A DNA stretch of 48,253 bases, from the NCBI GenBank assembly GCA_028284155.1, contig JANQSF010000112.1, positions 1-48,253 of the forward strand, given 5' to 3'. The DNA is from Phycisphaeraceae bacterium. GTDB taxonomy: Bacteria > Planctomycetota > Phycisphaerae > Phycisphaerales > Phycisphaeraceae. The translations under genes and the position numbers were made by a program. Below, piece by piece: positions 8,578 to 16,221 of this stretch. The notes under the pieces are model-generated. The model was not told the DNA's origin. It saw nothing but the letters and a program-made list of their open reading frames with translations, and did not search any database. Within the stretch, counting starts at the first letter, position 1, and the number at the start of each line of letters is the position of its first letter.

Positions 8578-9144
8578 ATGGATCGGAAACAGGAAATCCT
8601 CGAGGTCGCCACCGAGCTGGTGCAGACTCACGGATACTCGGCGTTCAGTTACCACGATCTCTCGGAGCGCCTCGGTATTACCAAGGCAAGTATCCACCAC
8701 CACTTCGCTGGCAAGGCGGACCTTGGATTTGCCGTTGCGGAAAAGTGCTTGCAGGACATCGCAGCGGCGCTAACGGCGTCGAAGCAATCGTCCAACGATC
8801 CGTGGAAACAGATTGAAGGTTACTTCGCCATCGTCTCGTCGGATATCAGATCGCAGGAGCGTATCTGCCCAGCCGGATCTACCCAGGCAGATATCAACGT
8901 CGTCCCGGAACCGATGGCGGAAAAGATGATTGAGCTCGTGCAGTACATCGTCTCCTGGTTGAGTGACATCATCAAGGATGGGCGCGATCAGGGCGTCATG
9001 ACCTTTCCCGGTACGCCCCGTGAGCAGGCGGAACTGATCTTTTCCGCCGCGCAGGGCGCCATGCAGTATGGCCGCGCAAACGGTGAGAAGCGTGGCCTCA
9101 GCGTTCTGAAGCAAATCAAGGCCACATTGAAACCCAAGCGCTAG
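8578..9144 (+). CDS. TetR/AcrR-family transcriptional regulator
   Basis: 188 residues, normal for the family. The N-terminal HTH is clear: RKQEILEVATELVQTHGYSA, then YHDLSERLGITKASIHHHF and KADL. The C-terminal ligand domain contains one Cys (ERICPAG) and the typical helix SAAQGAMQYGRA. Near-identical palindromes lie directly upstream and downstream of the gene, so it probably represses itself and the operon from 9216 onward and is released by a small molecule. The Cys-containing segment resembles those of electrophile-responsive TetR relatives, but that link is inference. Confidence 0.9.
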   Translation: MDRKQEILEVATELVQTHGYSAFSYHDLSERLGITKASIHHHFAGKADLGFAVAEKCLQDIAAALTASKQSSNDPWKQIEGYFAIVSSDIRSQERICPAGSTQADINVVPEPMAEKMIELVQYIVSWLSDIIKDGRDQGVMTFPGTPREQAELIFSAAQGAMQYGRANGEKRGLSVLKQIKATLKPKR

Positions 9145-9168
9145 CTGTAACTTTTTTTTGACTTCTGC

Positions 9169-9190
9169 ATCTACCTACTAGTTGGTAGAT
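9169..9190. promoter_or_regulatory. TetR-type operator upstream of the detoxification operon
   Basis: A 22-bp near-perfect palindrome with half-sites atctacctact and agttggtagat, 26 bases before the next gene. A -35-like ttgact (9158-9163) lies just upstream, so a bound repressor would cover the spacer and -10 region. Confidence 0.78.
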
Positions 9191-9215
9191 ACCCGGGCCT
9201 CAAGGAGACCGTGCC

Positions 9216-9530
9216 ATGTCAGCCCTCAACACCCCAAACGCCCCGGCTAGAAGACCCCGTCGGCCTCGATCGAACGGAGGCGTCCGCTCAAAGCGTTTGA
9301 CCAATGCAAAGGCGTTGTCGGCGGGACACGCGCACGCGCCTCACCGCACTGACCGAGACGCCGCGCCCGGTGATGCCGATCTTCCGCTGTTGCGTGAGAT
9401 CGCAGACCAACTGCGGCAACTCACCAATCTCGACCTGGCTACCGCACTGCGGCAGTCACGACAACTGCTGAACGGCGCATTTCACGCCATAGACGACGGA
9501 CACATCGAAAGCGCCGCCATCGCATCCTGA
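9216..9530 (+). CDS. Hypothetical protein, first gene of the TetR-controlled operon
   Basis: 104 residues with an aaggag ribosome binding site upstream. The first half is rich in Arg, Pro and Ala and looks disordered (RRPRRPRSNGG). The second half is an amphipathic helical pair (LLREIADQLRQLTNLDLATALRQ...LLNGAFHAIDDGHIE). No family recognised. Its position just behind the operator and ahead of the hydrolase genes makes it operon member number one. Confidence 0.65.
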   Translation: MSALNTPNAPARRPRRPRSNGGVRSKRLTNAKALSAGHAHAPHRTDRDAAPGDADLPLLREIADQLRQLTNLDLATALRQSRQLLNGAFHAIDDGHIESAAIAS

Positions 9531-9610
9531 TGCACGAGAACCATCTCACAGACTCACGTCTGGTTCAGAACCTACGCGATTCACCTTTCCACACCACAGG
9601 AGGCCTTGCC

Positions 9611-10342
9611 ATGACCGATCAGTCAGCCCATCCACGCCGCAAACCGGATGCAGAGCTACCTAAGCCCGACATTGTGCTTGACCCGCAGCGCGTCGCGCTC
9701 GTGGTCACCGATCCGCAGAACGATTTCCTCAGCCCGCAGGGTGTGACCTGGGGCGTCGTCGGTGAAAGCGTCACCGAGAACAACACGGTCGAGCACCTCG
9801 ATCAACTGTTCACCGCGGCGCACGATCAGGACATGCCTGTCTTTATCAGCCCGCACTATTACTACAAGCACGATCACGGCTGGAAGTTTGAGGGTGCGCT
9901 CGAAGCGCTCATGCACCAGATCAACATGTTTGATCGTGTGGGGCCTCTGAACCTGCGGGGCTTCGAAGGCTCGGGCGCGGATTGGCTCGAGCGGTTCAAG
10001 CCCCACATCGAGCACGAGAACACCACGGTCGTCAGCCCGCACAAGGTGTTCGGCCCTGAGTCAAACGATCTCGTCCTCCAGTTAAGAAAACGAGGCGTCG
10101 ATCAGGTGATTCTCGCGGGCATGTCAGCCAACCTATGCACGGAAGCGCACATGCGTGAGCTGATCGAACAGGGGTTTGAAGTCATCGTCGTCTCCGACGC
10201 GACCGCCGCCGCCAAACTCCCCAACTACGACGGTTACGAGGCCGCGTTCCTCAACTTCCGGTTCATCGCCAACGGCGTCTGGACCACGGACACGACCGTC
10301 CGCCGAATCAACGAACTCGCCGGTGTTGTCGCCGCCGCTTGA
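9611..10342 (+). CDS. Cysteine hydrolase, isochorismatase-like family
   Basis: 243 residues from the ATG at 9611, chosen because an aggagg ribosome binding site sits at 9598-9603; the frame runs open further upstream from 9530. The catalytic triad of the family is visible: Asp in VVTDPQNDFLSP, Lys in SPHKVFGP, and nucleophilic Cys in LAGMSANLCTEAHMREL. Family members hydrolyse isochorismate, nicotinamide, N-carbamoyl compounds or similar amides. The surrounding genes argue for a detoxification or catabolic role rather than siderophore synthesis. Confidence 0.88.
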   Translation: MTDQSAHPRRKPDAELPKPDIVLDPQRVALVVTDPQNDFLSPQGVTWGVVGESVTENNTVEHLDQLFTAAHDQDMPVFISPHYYYKHDHGWKFEGALEALMHQINMFDRVGPLNLRGFEGSGADWLERFKPHIEHENTTVVSPHKVFGPESNDLVLQLRKRGVDQVILAGMSANLCTEAHMRELIEQGFEVIVVSDATAAAKLPNYDGYEAAFLNFRFIANGVWTTDTTVRRINELAGVVAAA

Positions 10343-10390
10343 ATGAACGAACCCACTTACTCACCACCACACCAACCTCAGGAGCTACCC

Positions 10391-10774
10391 ATGTCAACCT
10401 CACTCTTGGAAAAAACCCGTGACATGATCAATGGACTCAAGGACGGCCGATTCGTCGAAGGCATGGAAGCGTACTACGCCGACGATGCTGTCAATGAAGA
10501 GCCTACCGGCGCCAAGGTAGTCGGAAAGGCCGCCATCATCGCCAACGAGAAAGAAGTCTTGGCGAACGTTGCCGCATATCACGGCATCGAGATCAAATCC
10601 ATCGGTGTCGGCCAGGACGATGGCCAGGGCAACGGTGTCACTTTCGCCGAGTACAAACTCAACGTCGATATGAAGGACGGATCGAAGTTCAACCCCGACC
10701 AGGTCCAGGTGACCCGGTGGGAGAACGGCAAGGCCAAGCACATCAAGTTCTATTACAACCCCGACTTCAACTGA
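10391..10774 (+). CDS. SnoaL-like / NTF2-fold protein
   Basis: 127 residues from the ATG at 10391, preceded by aggag. The pattern MINGLKDGRFVEGMEAYYADDAV followed by a beta-rich half ending in RWENGKAKHIKFYYNP is typical of SnoaL-like cone-fold proteins, which bind or isomerise small hydrophobic molecules. It sits between a cysteine hydrolase and an alpha/beta hydrolase. The specific substrate cannot be read from sequence. Confidence 0.8.
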   Translation: MSTSLLEKTRDMINGLKDGRFVEGMEAYYADDAVNEEPTGAKVVGKAAIIANEKEVLANVAAYHGIEIKSIGVGQDDGQGNGVTFAEYKLNVDMKDGSKFNPDQVQVTRWENGKAKHIKFYYNPDFN

Positions 10775-10832
10775 ACTTGCGCGATCAGGGCGACTTCAAA
10801 CTACTTCAACCGATCAAGAAAGGACGCTGACC

Positions 10833-11837
10833 ATGACACGCCTCGCTCACAACGACTTCATCTCGACGCTCGTGTCCCTCCTGACGATCTCGCTTTTGGC
10901 TACCGTGACAGAGCCCGTCGTCGCCGAAGACCATCGACACGTTACCGCACCGCCGCCGCGTGTTTCGTACCGCACGGTCAAGATCGATGGCCTGGACATC
11001 TTCTACCGCGAAGCCGGGCCGACGGATGCGCCGACGGTCCTGTTGCTGCACGGGTTTCCCACGTCGTCGCACATGTACCGCAACCTGATACCGAAACTCG
11101 CGGATCGGTATCACGTGATCGCGCCCGATTACCCGGGCTACGGCAACAGTTCGATGCCAAGCGTGGACGAGTTTGACTACACGTTTGCCAATCTTGCCAA
11201 TGTGGTCGAGAAGTTCGCGGAGAAGGTCGGGCTTGAGAAGTACAGCCTGTACCTGATGGACTACGGCGCACCGATCGGGTTCCGGTTGGCCGTCAAACAC
11301 CCCGATCGCGTGCAGGCGCTGATCGTACAGAACGGCAATGCGTACGAAGAAGGCCTGCGCGAATTCTGGAAGCCGATCAAGGCGTACTGGAAAGACAGGT
11401 CGTCAACCAACGGCGATGCGCTGCGAAAGCTGCTGACGATCGACGCCACGAAGTGGCAGTACACCCACGGTACGCGCAAAGTCGAGTCCGTCAGCCCCGA
11501 CAACTGGCACATCGACCAGCGTCTTCTCGACCGGCCGGGGAACCAGGAAATCCAACTCGCGTTGTTCTACTCGTACGGCAGCAATGTCAAGCTCTACCCG
11601 AAGTGGCAGTCCTACCTGCGCAAACATCAGCCTCCCACACTCATCGTTTGGGGCAAGAACGACTACATCTTCCCGGCCGAGGGCGCCCACCCGTACAAGC
11701 GTGATCTCAAGACACTGGAGTTTCACCTCCTCGATACCGGGCACTTCGCCCTGGAAGAGGACAGTGACTTCATCGCCGAACGCATGCGCGCATTTCTCGG
11801 CGAGCATGTGCGCAAGGCACGTGCTGCCAGGAAGTAG
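10833..11837 (+). CDS. Exported alpha/beta hydrolase with Asp nucleophile (dehalogenase/epoxide-hydrolase-like)
   Basis: 334 residues with an N-terminal signal peptide (LVSLLTISLLATVTEPVVAED). Core motifs: oxyanion HGFPTSSHMYR, nucleophile elbow LMDYGAPIG, acid in IVWGKNDYIFP, and histidine in LDTGHFALEED. The nucleophile is Asp rather than Ser, as in haloalkane dehalogenases and epoxide hydrolases, so the reaction probably goes through an alkyl-enzyme ester. A cap domain lies between the elbow and the acid. Export would place it in the periplasm, unlike its operon partners. Confidence 0.87.
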   Translation: MTRLAHNDFISTLVSLLTISLLATVTEPVVAEDHRHVTAPPPRVSYRTVKIDGLDIFYREAGPTDAPTVLLLHGFPTSSHMYRNLIPKLADRYHVIAPDYPGYGNSSMPSVDEFDYTFANLANVVEKFAEKVGLEKYSLYLMDYGAPIGFRLAVKHPDRVQALIVQNGNAYEEGLREFWKPIKAYWKDRSSTNGDALRKLLTIDATKWQYTHGTRKVESVSPDNWHIDQRLLDRPGNQEIQLALFYSYGSNVKLYPKWQSYLRKHQPPTLIVWGKNDYIFPAEGAHPYKRDLKTLEFHLLDTGHFALEEDSDFIAERMRAFLGEHVRKARAARK

Positions 11838-11918
11838 CGCACCGCGCACGGTGGCGGCGTGACCCACACATGATCAAGTCTTATCTACTCCTGCACCCCG
11901 AATCGAAAGGAACACACC

Positions 11919-12353
11919 ATGGAATCCGCATGCTGCACAACTGAACATGAGACGACTCAAACTGCGACGCAAGTCCGCAGGAAGGCCGCCATCGTCGTCT
12001 TGTCCGACCCGCAGTCGGGCTCGGACGAGGCACTCGGCCGCGTCTTCAACGCCCTGGCCACGGCTTACGACTACAAGGCCCGTGGCGAGGAGGTCACCAT
12101 TCAGTTTCAAGGCGCCGGTACGCGCTGGATCGGCGAGTTGCAGAAGGCTGACCACCCAGCCCACGCGCTCTTTGAAGAAGTCAAAGACGCCGTCGCGGGC
12201 GTCTCGTGCGGGTGCGCCGACGTCTTTGGCGGACGCGAAGAAGCCGAGCAGTCCGGCTTCGACATCATCACGGACAACCGCGTCCCCAACACCAGCGGCC
12301 TGCCCAGTTTGCACCGACTCGTCAGCGAGGGCTATGCCGTCCTCACGTTCTGA
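11919..12353 (+). CDS. DsrE-like sulfur-relay family protein
   Basis: 144 residues with aaagga ahead of the ATG. After a Cys-rich N-terminus (ESACCTTEHE), a DsrE/DsrF-like fold is suggested by AAIVVLSDPQSGSDEALGRVFNALATAYDYKARG split around strand and helix, and by VSCGCADVFGG with two Cys near the usual active-site position. Family members carry persulfide sulfur or act in redox. Within this operon a thiol or reactive-sulfur role is plausible. Confidence 0.78.
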   Translation: MESACCTTEHETTQTATQVRRKAAIVVLSDPQSGSDEALGRVFNALATAYDYKARGEEVTIQFQGAGTRWIGELQKADHPAHALFEEVKDAVAGVSCGCADVFGGREEAEQSGFDIITDNRVPNTSGLPSLHRLVSEGYAVLTF

Positions 12354-12420
12354 AGCGACACCCCATCGCGGATGGGCGGGGAAACCTGCCCATCCGCTTT
12401 ACCCGATTGTGGAGCGATCG

Positions 12421-13374
12421 ATGCGATCTGATGACCCCTATCACGAAGGCGAAAAGGCCGTTCAGGACCGCGCCGGCGAACAAGCCATCGCTGAACGAAA
12501 CGGCCGGGCAATCAATACGCAGATCATGCCGGGCGCACTCAAGTTCGTCGCTCAGCAGGCGATGGCCGTGCTTGGTTCGGTCGACTCGCAGGGAAGGTTG
12601 TGGGCATCCGTCCTGACTGGAGAACCGGGCTTTGCGCACGCGCCGGACCAGGAGACCGTGCTGTTCAATCTGGACGACGCTGGCTCACACCGGCATGACC
12701 CGCTGTGGTCCAATCTGGCTGGCGATCGACGGGTTGGTGCGTTGTTCATTGAGCTGTCGTCACGTCGCCGGCTTCGCATCAATGGCCACGTTGAGACCGT
12801 CGGTTCCAGTCGGCTGCAACTGCAGGTTGACGAAGCCTACCCGAACTGCCCCAAATACATTCATCGTCGTCACCTTCGGACAAGTCGTTTGAGCGACCAG
12901 ACATCCAGGCATGCGTCGATGCGCGAGGGACAGACGATCGGTGATGAGCAGCGAGCCACCATTGAAGACGCCGACACATTCTTTATCGCCAGTGCACATC
13001 CGCAACGCGGCGTGGATGCTTCGCATCGCGGAGGACATCCGGGCTTTGTCCGTGTGCTGAACGACTCGACTCTGCGTGTGCCCGATTACGCGGGTAACAG
13101 CATGTACAACACATTGGGTAATATCGAGGTCAATCCTCATGTCGGGCTGGTGTTCCTCGACTTCGACGCCGGCAGCGTTCTTCAGTTGACGGGCACCGCA
13201 GCAATCCGTTGGGACCTGGCTGAACAGGTCAATCACCCGACCGGCGGGACAGGCCGGTACTGGGATTTCAGCGTTGAGCGATGGGTGGAAGCATCGCTCG
13301 ACTATTGGATCGGTGCAGAGTTCCTCGATCGGTGGGACGGAACGCCGACCCCCCAACCTAATACAAGGCACTGA
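12421..13374 (+). CDS. Pyridoxamine 5'-phosphate oxidase-like (PNPOx-fold) protein
   Basis: 317 residues from the ATG at 12421; the frame is open upstream through the DsrE gene, but that part is a shadow. The N-terminal part (SVDSQGRLWASVLTGEPGFA) and the C-terminal part (RVPDYAGNSMYNTLGNIE, VGLVFLDFDAGSVLQLTGTA) match the two halves of the flavin-binding split barrel seen in PNPOx-like and flavohaemoprotein-associated proteins. It is probably an FMN-dependent reductase. It is the last complete gene of the operon; the next gene is cut after ten codons. Confidence 0.82.
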   Translation: MRSDDPYHEGEKAVQDRAGEQAIAERNGRAINTQIMPGALKFVAQQAMAVLGSVDSQGRLWASVLTGEPGFAHAPDQETVLFNLDDAGSHRHDPLWSNLAGDRRVGALFIELSSRRRLRINGHVETVGSSRLQLQVDEAYPNCPKYIHRRHLRTSRLSDQTSRHASMREGQTIGDEQRATIEDADTFFIASAHPQRGVDASHRGGHPGFVRVLNDSTLRVPDYAGNSMYNTLGNIEVNPHVGLVFLDFDAGSVLQLTGTAAIRWDLAEQVNHPTGGTGRYWDFSVERWVEASLDYWIGAEFLDRWDGTPTPQPNTRH

Positions 13375-13405
13375 ATCGATTCACCTGGATCTGAAAGGAA
13401 CATCG

Positions 13406-13438
13406 ATGTCCACTCAAACTGCTCCGGCTACTGCGTGA
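13406..13438 (+). pseudogene. Truncated first codons of a lost operon gene
   Basis: A gaaaggaac ribosome binding site, much like that of the DsrE gene, precedes ATG TCC ACT CAA ACT GCT, but the frame stops after ten codons. From about 13427 the sequence is homologous to the 3' end of the integrase at 25.9 kb. The operon has therefore been broken by a recombination event at this junction. Confidence 0.65.
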
Positions 13439-13780
13439 CGTTGCAGCACTACACCGTGCGACACGGCCGCAGCGTTGAGCATACTTCCCGGCCTTGAACC
13501 TAACCAGGGGCACGCCGTCGCAACAGGAACCGACGACGCGACGCCAGACGACCCCGCCCGGCGCAAACCCCGACACTTACGGCCGTACGATGGAAAACGA
13601 GCCGTGCGACAGGAAGCGACACCGTGCGAAGTGAATCGCAAGAACGACCGTCAACAGCGCAACGATCAAACCGCGCAAGCGACGACTCACAATGCGATTA
13701 TCAACGTCGTGATGCGGCCGATCGGAGAGAGGTGCGAAAAGCGGGTGATGGGATTCGAACCCACGACATGCAGCTTGGGA
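13427..13780 (+). pseudogene. Remnant of the 3' end of a second tyrosine integrase gene
   Basis: This stretch aligns with 25886-26260, with scattered substitutions and a ~21-base deletion soon after the catalytic-Tyr codon region (cgtgacgttgcagcactac is shared). The encoded tail SILPGLEPNQGHAVATGTDD matches LSKLPGLEPDQERAVATGTDD of the right-hand copy, then shifts frame near 13590. Only the C-terminal end survives; the rest of that element is absent here. Confidence 0.8.
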
Positions 13781-14163
13781 ATCCAGAGAGCACGCACGCA
13801 ACGACTTCTGATTCAGGCACTTGCGTAGACACCGGCGACAACCCCGGCACTTTCAACGGCAACGGCACGAACACCGGCAGTCAACGCGACCAAGACGAGG
13901 CGTTGGCGTCCGCGCTCGCGAAGCTCACGCCGGCTCAGAGAAACGCCCTGTTGGCTCGAAGCCGGGAGAACGATGTCAATCCCCAAGCGAAGCTGACGCG
14001 CCGTCAGGTGGCCGAAATCAAGGCCCTGCTGCCGACTCACAACAACTGCGAGCTTGGCCGGCGGTACGGCGTGAGCAACGTCGCGATCAGCAAGATTCGA
14101 CTCGGCCGGGCCTGGCGTGACGTCGAGCCGGCCGACTCCGATTCAATCAAGTCGCAAGTCTGA
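13624..14163 (+). CDS. Helix-turn-helix protein fused in frame to attL; true start unclear
   Basis: The frame is open from a GTG at 13624, but the first ~53 residues are the integrase tail and a translated tRNA (GIRTHDMQLG), so only the part after 13782 belongs to this gene. The C-terminal ~45 residues form a clear HTH (LTRRQVAEIKALL, NNCELGRRYGVSNVAISKI) ending in the GRAWRDV motif often seen in phage HTH domains. In the circular element this frame would continue from the intact integrase, so the pair may once have made one protein. A free-standing start codon is not obvious. It is probably a DNA-binding protein of the element. Confidence 0.5.
   Translation: MRSESQERPSTAQRSNRASDDSQCDYQRRDAADRREVRKAGDGIRTHDMQLGNPESTHATTSDSGTCVDTGDNPGTFNGNGTNTGSQRDQDEALASALAKLTPAQRNALLARSRENDVNPQAKLTRRQVAEIKALLPTHNNCELGRRYGVSNVAISKIRLGRAWRDVEPADSDSIKSQV
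13729..13781. other. attL: direct repeat with the 3' part of tRNA-Gly
   Basis: 53 bases identical to 26209-26261, containing the tRNA-Gly 3' half from the acceptor end through the anticodon loop (cagcttgggaa). After 13781 the two copies diverge, as expected at a crossover in the anticodon loop region. Confidence 0.85.
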
Positions 14164-14337
14164 CCAGGTGCAATCCGATACGGCACTGGGAGCAGTTCCT
14201 TACTGGTTGGGGACCGCTCGCAGTGAATCCGCCAGCCCAACGCCCCTGCCCGACCTCGACGTGCAGTTCGTTGGCTGCGCTCGGGCATGGGTCCGGGTGG
14301 GGGCCGGGCCGGTTCAATCCTTGAACGGAGACGCATC

Positions 14338-14916
14338 ATGCCGCAGATCGACGCACCAATGTGGAATCGAATCAATCCGATCGCGCTCGAGTCGAGCCTG
14401 TCCGACGAAACCCGCATGAAGGTGGAGAAGGTCAACGAGCAGATCAACGGCCTGCTGAAAGGCCGTGAATCGCTCGACAGCGATCGCAAGCGACTCAATG
14501 ACGCAACGTTCACCAGCTTGGACGAGAAGATTCTGAACCTGGCGAAGCGTTTCAAAGACCGTGAGGTCAAGCTGTTGCAACAGGAGGCGTCGATTCGCGC
14601 GGAGATCGACGACGCCTTCGACGCGATGGCTGCAGATCTTCGCACCGCCTTCGACAAGGCAACCGTCGCGGCAAAGCAAGTGGTCAACGACGTGCGCAAG
14701 GCGCTCGTGAATATCGGCTACGCCGACGTACCTTACAACCAGCCCCATCCCAGCAAGATCACGCAGGAGATGATCTTGCGACACCCGACTGTGCGGGCCG
14801 CGAACGATCACGCCAAGGAGGTCCGCGGGAAGTCGATCGACGCGTCACGGGCCAGGGAGAATCGGGAGCAACTGGCCAACGTCCGAGAACGTCTGGTCGC
14901 GCTCGTCACGGGCTGA
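14338..14916 (+). CDS. Coiled-coil hypothetical protein
   Basis: 192 residues from the ATG at 14338, preceded by cggagacgc; the frame is open upstream to 14287. Most of the protein is charged helix: DETRMKVEKVNEQINGLL, then heptad-like LAKRFKDREVKLLQQEA, and a long AFDKATVAAKQVVNDVRKAL. No signal peptide or membrane segment. No family recognised. It lies at the attL end, downstream of the small HTH gene and just ahead of a G-rich site. Confidence 0.7.
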   Translation: MPQIDAPMWNRINPIALESSLSDETRMKVEKVNEQINGLLKGRESLDSDRKRLNDATFTSLDEKILNLAKRFKDREVKLLQQEASIRAEIDDAFDAMAADLRTAFDKATVAAKQVVNDVRKALVNIGYADVPYNQPHPSKITQEMILRHPTVRAANDHAKEVRGKSIDASRARENREQLANVRERLVALVTG

Positions 14917-14923
14917 AAAAACG

Positions 14924-14982
14924 TCCCCCGGGGGGGGTGACGGGTCCTTCCTGGGGGGGTGGGTCCCGCAAGGGACAAGGGA
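14924..14982 (+). other. G-tract cluster with GCAA-tetraloop hairpin
   Basis: Just after the coiled-coil gene there are five C, then eight G, then further runs of 3, 7, 3, 3 and 3 G within 60 bases, so a G-quadruplex is possible on the + strand. Within it gtccc-GCAA-gggac (14963-14976) forms a hairpin with a stable tetraloop. It could be a terminator, a replication block or a packaging-type site. Confidence 0.45.
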
Positions 14983-15200
14983 ACAGTCGCTAGGTGTGGC
15001 TGACTTACTTACGCGCGAGTTTTTCTCTAGTTCGACTGAACTGCGATCAGGCTGGCGCTTGGAAGCAGAGTCAGTTGAAAGTTGTCCACTTTCCTACGCC
15101 TAAGGAACACACGACAGTGGTATGGCTGGCCGGATCTGAGTGCGCCTTAGGTGTCGCTTGGTTATCCCCTAGGTATGCTTGTGGACTTAATGCGGCCGAC

Positions 15201-15229
15201 TTGACCCACAATAAACCCACTACTATAAT
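15201..15229 (+). promoter_or_regulatory. Strong sigma-70-type promoter
   Basis: TTGACC (15201-15206), a 17-base spacer and a perfect TATAAT (15224-15229). It is the best promoter match I found in the window. The next gene starts only at 15564, leaving a ~330-base structured leader or separate RNA. The 280 bases before it hold small hairpins (e.g. gaaagt/actttc, 15077-15093) and no convincing gene. Confidence 0.72.
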
Positions 15230-15241
15230 CCCGTGAATTCG

Positions 15242-15558
15242 ACGCTTTCCCTACGGGGAGGCGTTGAGGACTTCTTTACCGGAAGTCTGTATCGTTCCCC
15301 CACGCGTCGTGAGGCTGTTCTATTCGTCTCCGGCCCGGACGAGATGGGGCATTTGGATGAAGGATGTGTCAGTCGGTTAGGCGTTATCGTAAACGCTTAG
15401 CCAGAATCCCAGTCCCGATAGTACGTCCACCCACCGCCTGCCGGAAACGGAGACGCGGCGCAAGCGAGTTGGCGGAACGTACTCAGGAGCGCGATGATGT
15501 TGATCGTCGCACGCCTGAGGCGTTCATGCCCTCGCGCTCCGCATCTACGGGAGCGCGA
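15242..15558 (+). ncRNA. Candidate structured RNA or leader with five successive hairpins
   Basis: Five hairpins follow the promoter: 15242-15264 (10 bp, 3-base loop), 15269-15287 (gacttc/gaagtc), 15375-15402 (11 bp), 15482-15519 (ctcagg/cctgag with an inner cgat/atcg stem) and 15532-15558 (9 bp, tcgcgctcc). The first and third stems each use two G-U pairs that work only in RNA copied from the + strand, which supports an RNA rather than a DNA role. No RNA family recognised. It may be a free RNA or the 5' leader of the cargo operon. Confidence 0.4.
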
Positions 15559-15563
15559 CAGGC

Positions 15564-16046
15564 ATGGACGACCACACAGGCCGTGACAAACTGACCCTTG
15601 TTGGGCAACCAACCGAGCGGGAACGCCGGCCGGACTTCGAAGACGTGCAGATCGATGATGTGTCGTGGTCCTTGCCAGGATGCCATGGTGCGATCGGCAG
15701 GATTCGTGTCAAGGGATGGCTTCTTGCTGTTCTTCTTGGTTGTCTCATTGTCTGCCTAACGTTCGGCGTTGTCGTGCTCGGTGCCGACGTGCCAACTTGG
15801 CTTAAGGCGGCAGTGGTCTTGGCCGCACTAACTGGCGCCATGACACTCGGCATCATCACGCTACGGAAAGTAAAGTCAAATGAGCAGCCCAGGCCGACCG
15901 AAACGGAAGGCGACCGACAAGGACCGAGGCGTCCGTCTGAATCTCGACATGCCAGTGCGGACGAAGAAACGTCTAGAGAAGTTGCGGGACGACACCGACG
16001 CCGGCTCCATGGCCACCGTGATCCGCGACATGATCGCAGCCTATGA
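15564..16046 (+). CDS. Two-helix membrane protein in the cargo block
   Basis: 160 residues. A charged N-terminus (~48 residues) is followed by two membrane helices (WLLAVLLGCLIVCLTFGVVV and LKAAVVLAALTGAMTLGII) in a hairpin. The last ~55 residues, rich in Arg, His, Asp and Pro, overlap the next gene in another frame by 167 bases and read like a shadow, so the natural end may be earlier or a frameshift may be present. No family recognised. Small 2-TM proteins often act as membrane-damaging effectors in defence cassettes; here that is inference from context only. Confidence 0.55.
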   Translation: MDDHTGRDKLTLVGQPTERERRPDFEDVQIDDVSWSLPGCHGAIGRIRVKGWLLAVLLGCLIVCLTFGVVVLGADVPTWLKAAVVLAALTGAMTLGIITLRKVKSNEQPRPTETEGDRQGPRRPSESRHASADEETSREVAGRHRRRLHGHRDPRHDRSL

Positions 16047-16221
16047 GGTGTTGATTGAAAGTGTCGCCAGCGGTGGCGTCGTATACATTCAGTATCCAGA
16101 CGGTGACCGGGAGCGCATAACACTTACTAGTGGCAAAGTTCATGCCCGACCGTTCCACAGGAAAAAGTCGGCGACGAAGCAACGCCAGTCGCGCTCCACA
16201 CCGGCGAAGGCCAGCCGCTAA
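15880..16221 (+). CDS. Ribbon-helix-helix (CopG/Arc-like) DNA-binding protein
   Basis: 113 residues. The N-terminal basic stretch (SSPGRPKRKATDKDRG) leads into an RHH pattern: strand VRLNLDMPV, helix TKKRLEKLRDDTDA, and helix SMATVIRDMIAAYEVLI. After that comes a short beta segment (VVYIQYPDGDRERITL) and a Lys/Arg-rich tail. It is probably an autoregulator of the cargo operon or an antitoxin-like partner. It overlaps the genes on both sides, in different frames, which implies tight co-expression. Confidence 0.68.
   Translation: MSSPGRPKRKATDKDRGVRLNLDMPVRTKKRLEKLRDDTDAGSMATVIRDMIAAYEVLIESVASGGVVYIQYPDGDRERITLTSGKVHARPFHRKKSATKQRQSRSTPAKASR

Noticed and set aside
11947..12420. N-terminal extension of the PNPOx-like protein
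   Set aside because: It reads the DsrE-like gene in another frame and is rich in Arg, Ser and Pro, like a shadow.
13624..13781. N-terminal part of the 13624-14163 frame as a real protein domain
   Set aside because: It is a translation of the integrase remnant and tRNA 3' end (GIRTHDMQLG), a known source of false ORF ends.
14994..15236. 80-codon frame before the consensus promoter
   Set aside because: No ribosome binding site, odd composition, overlaps promoter and hairpins; coding not supported.
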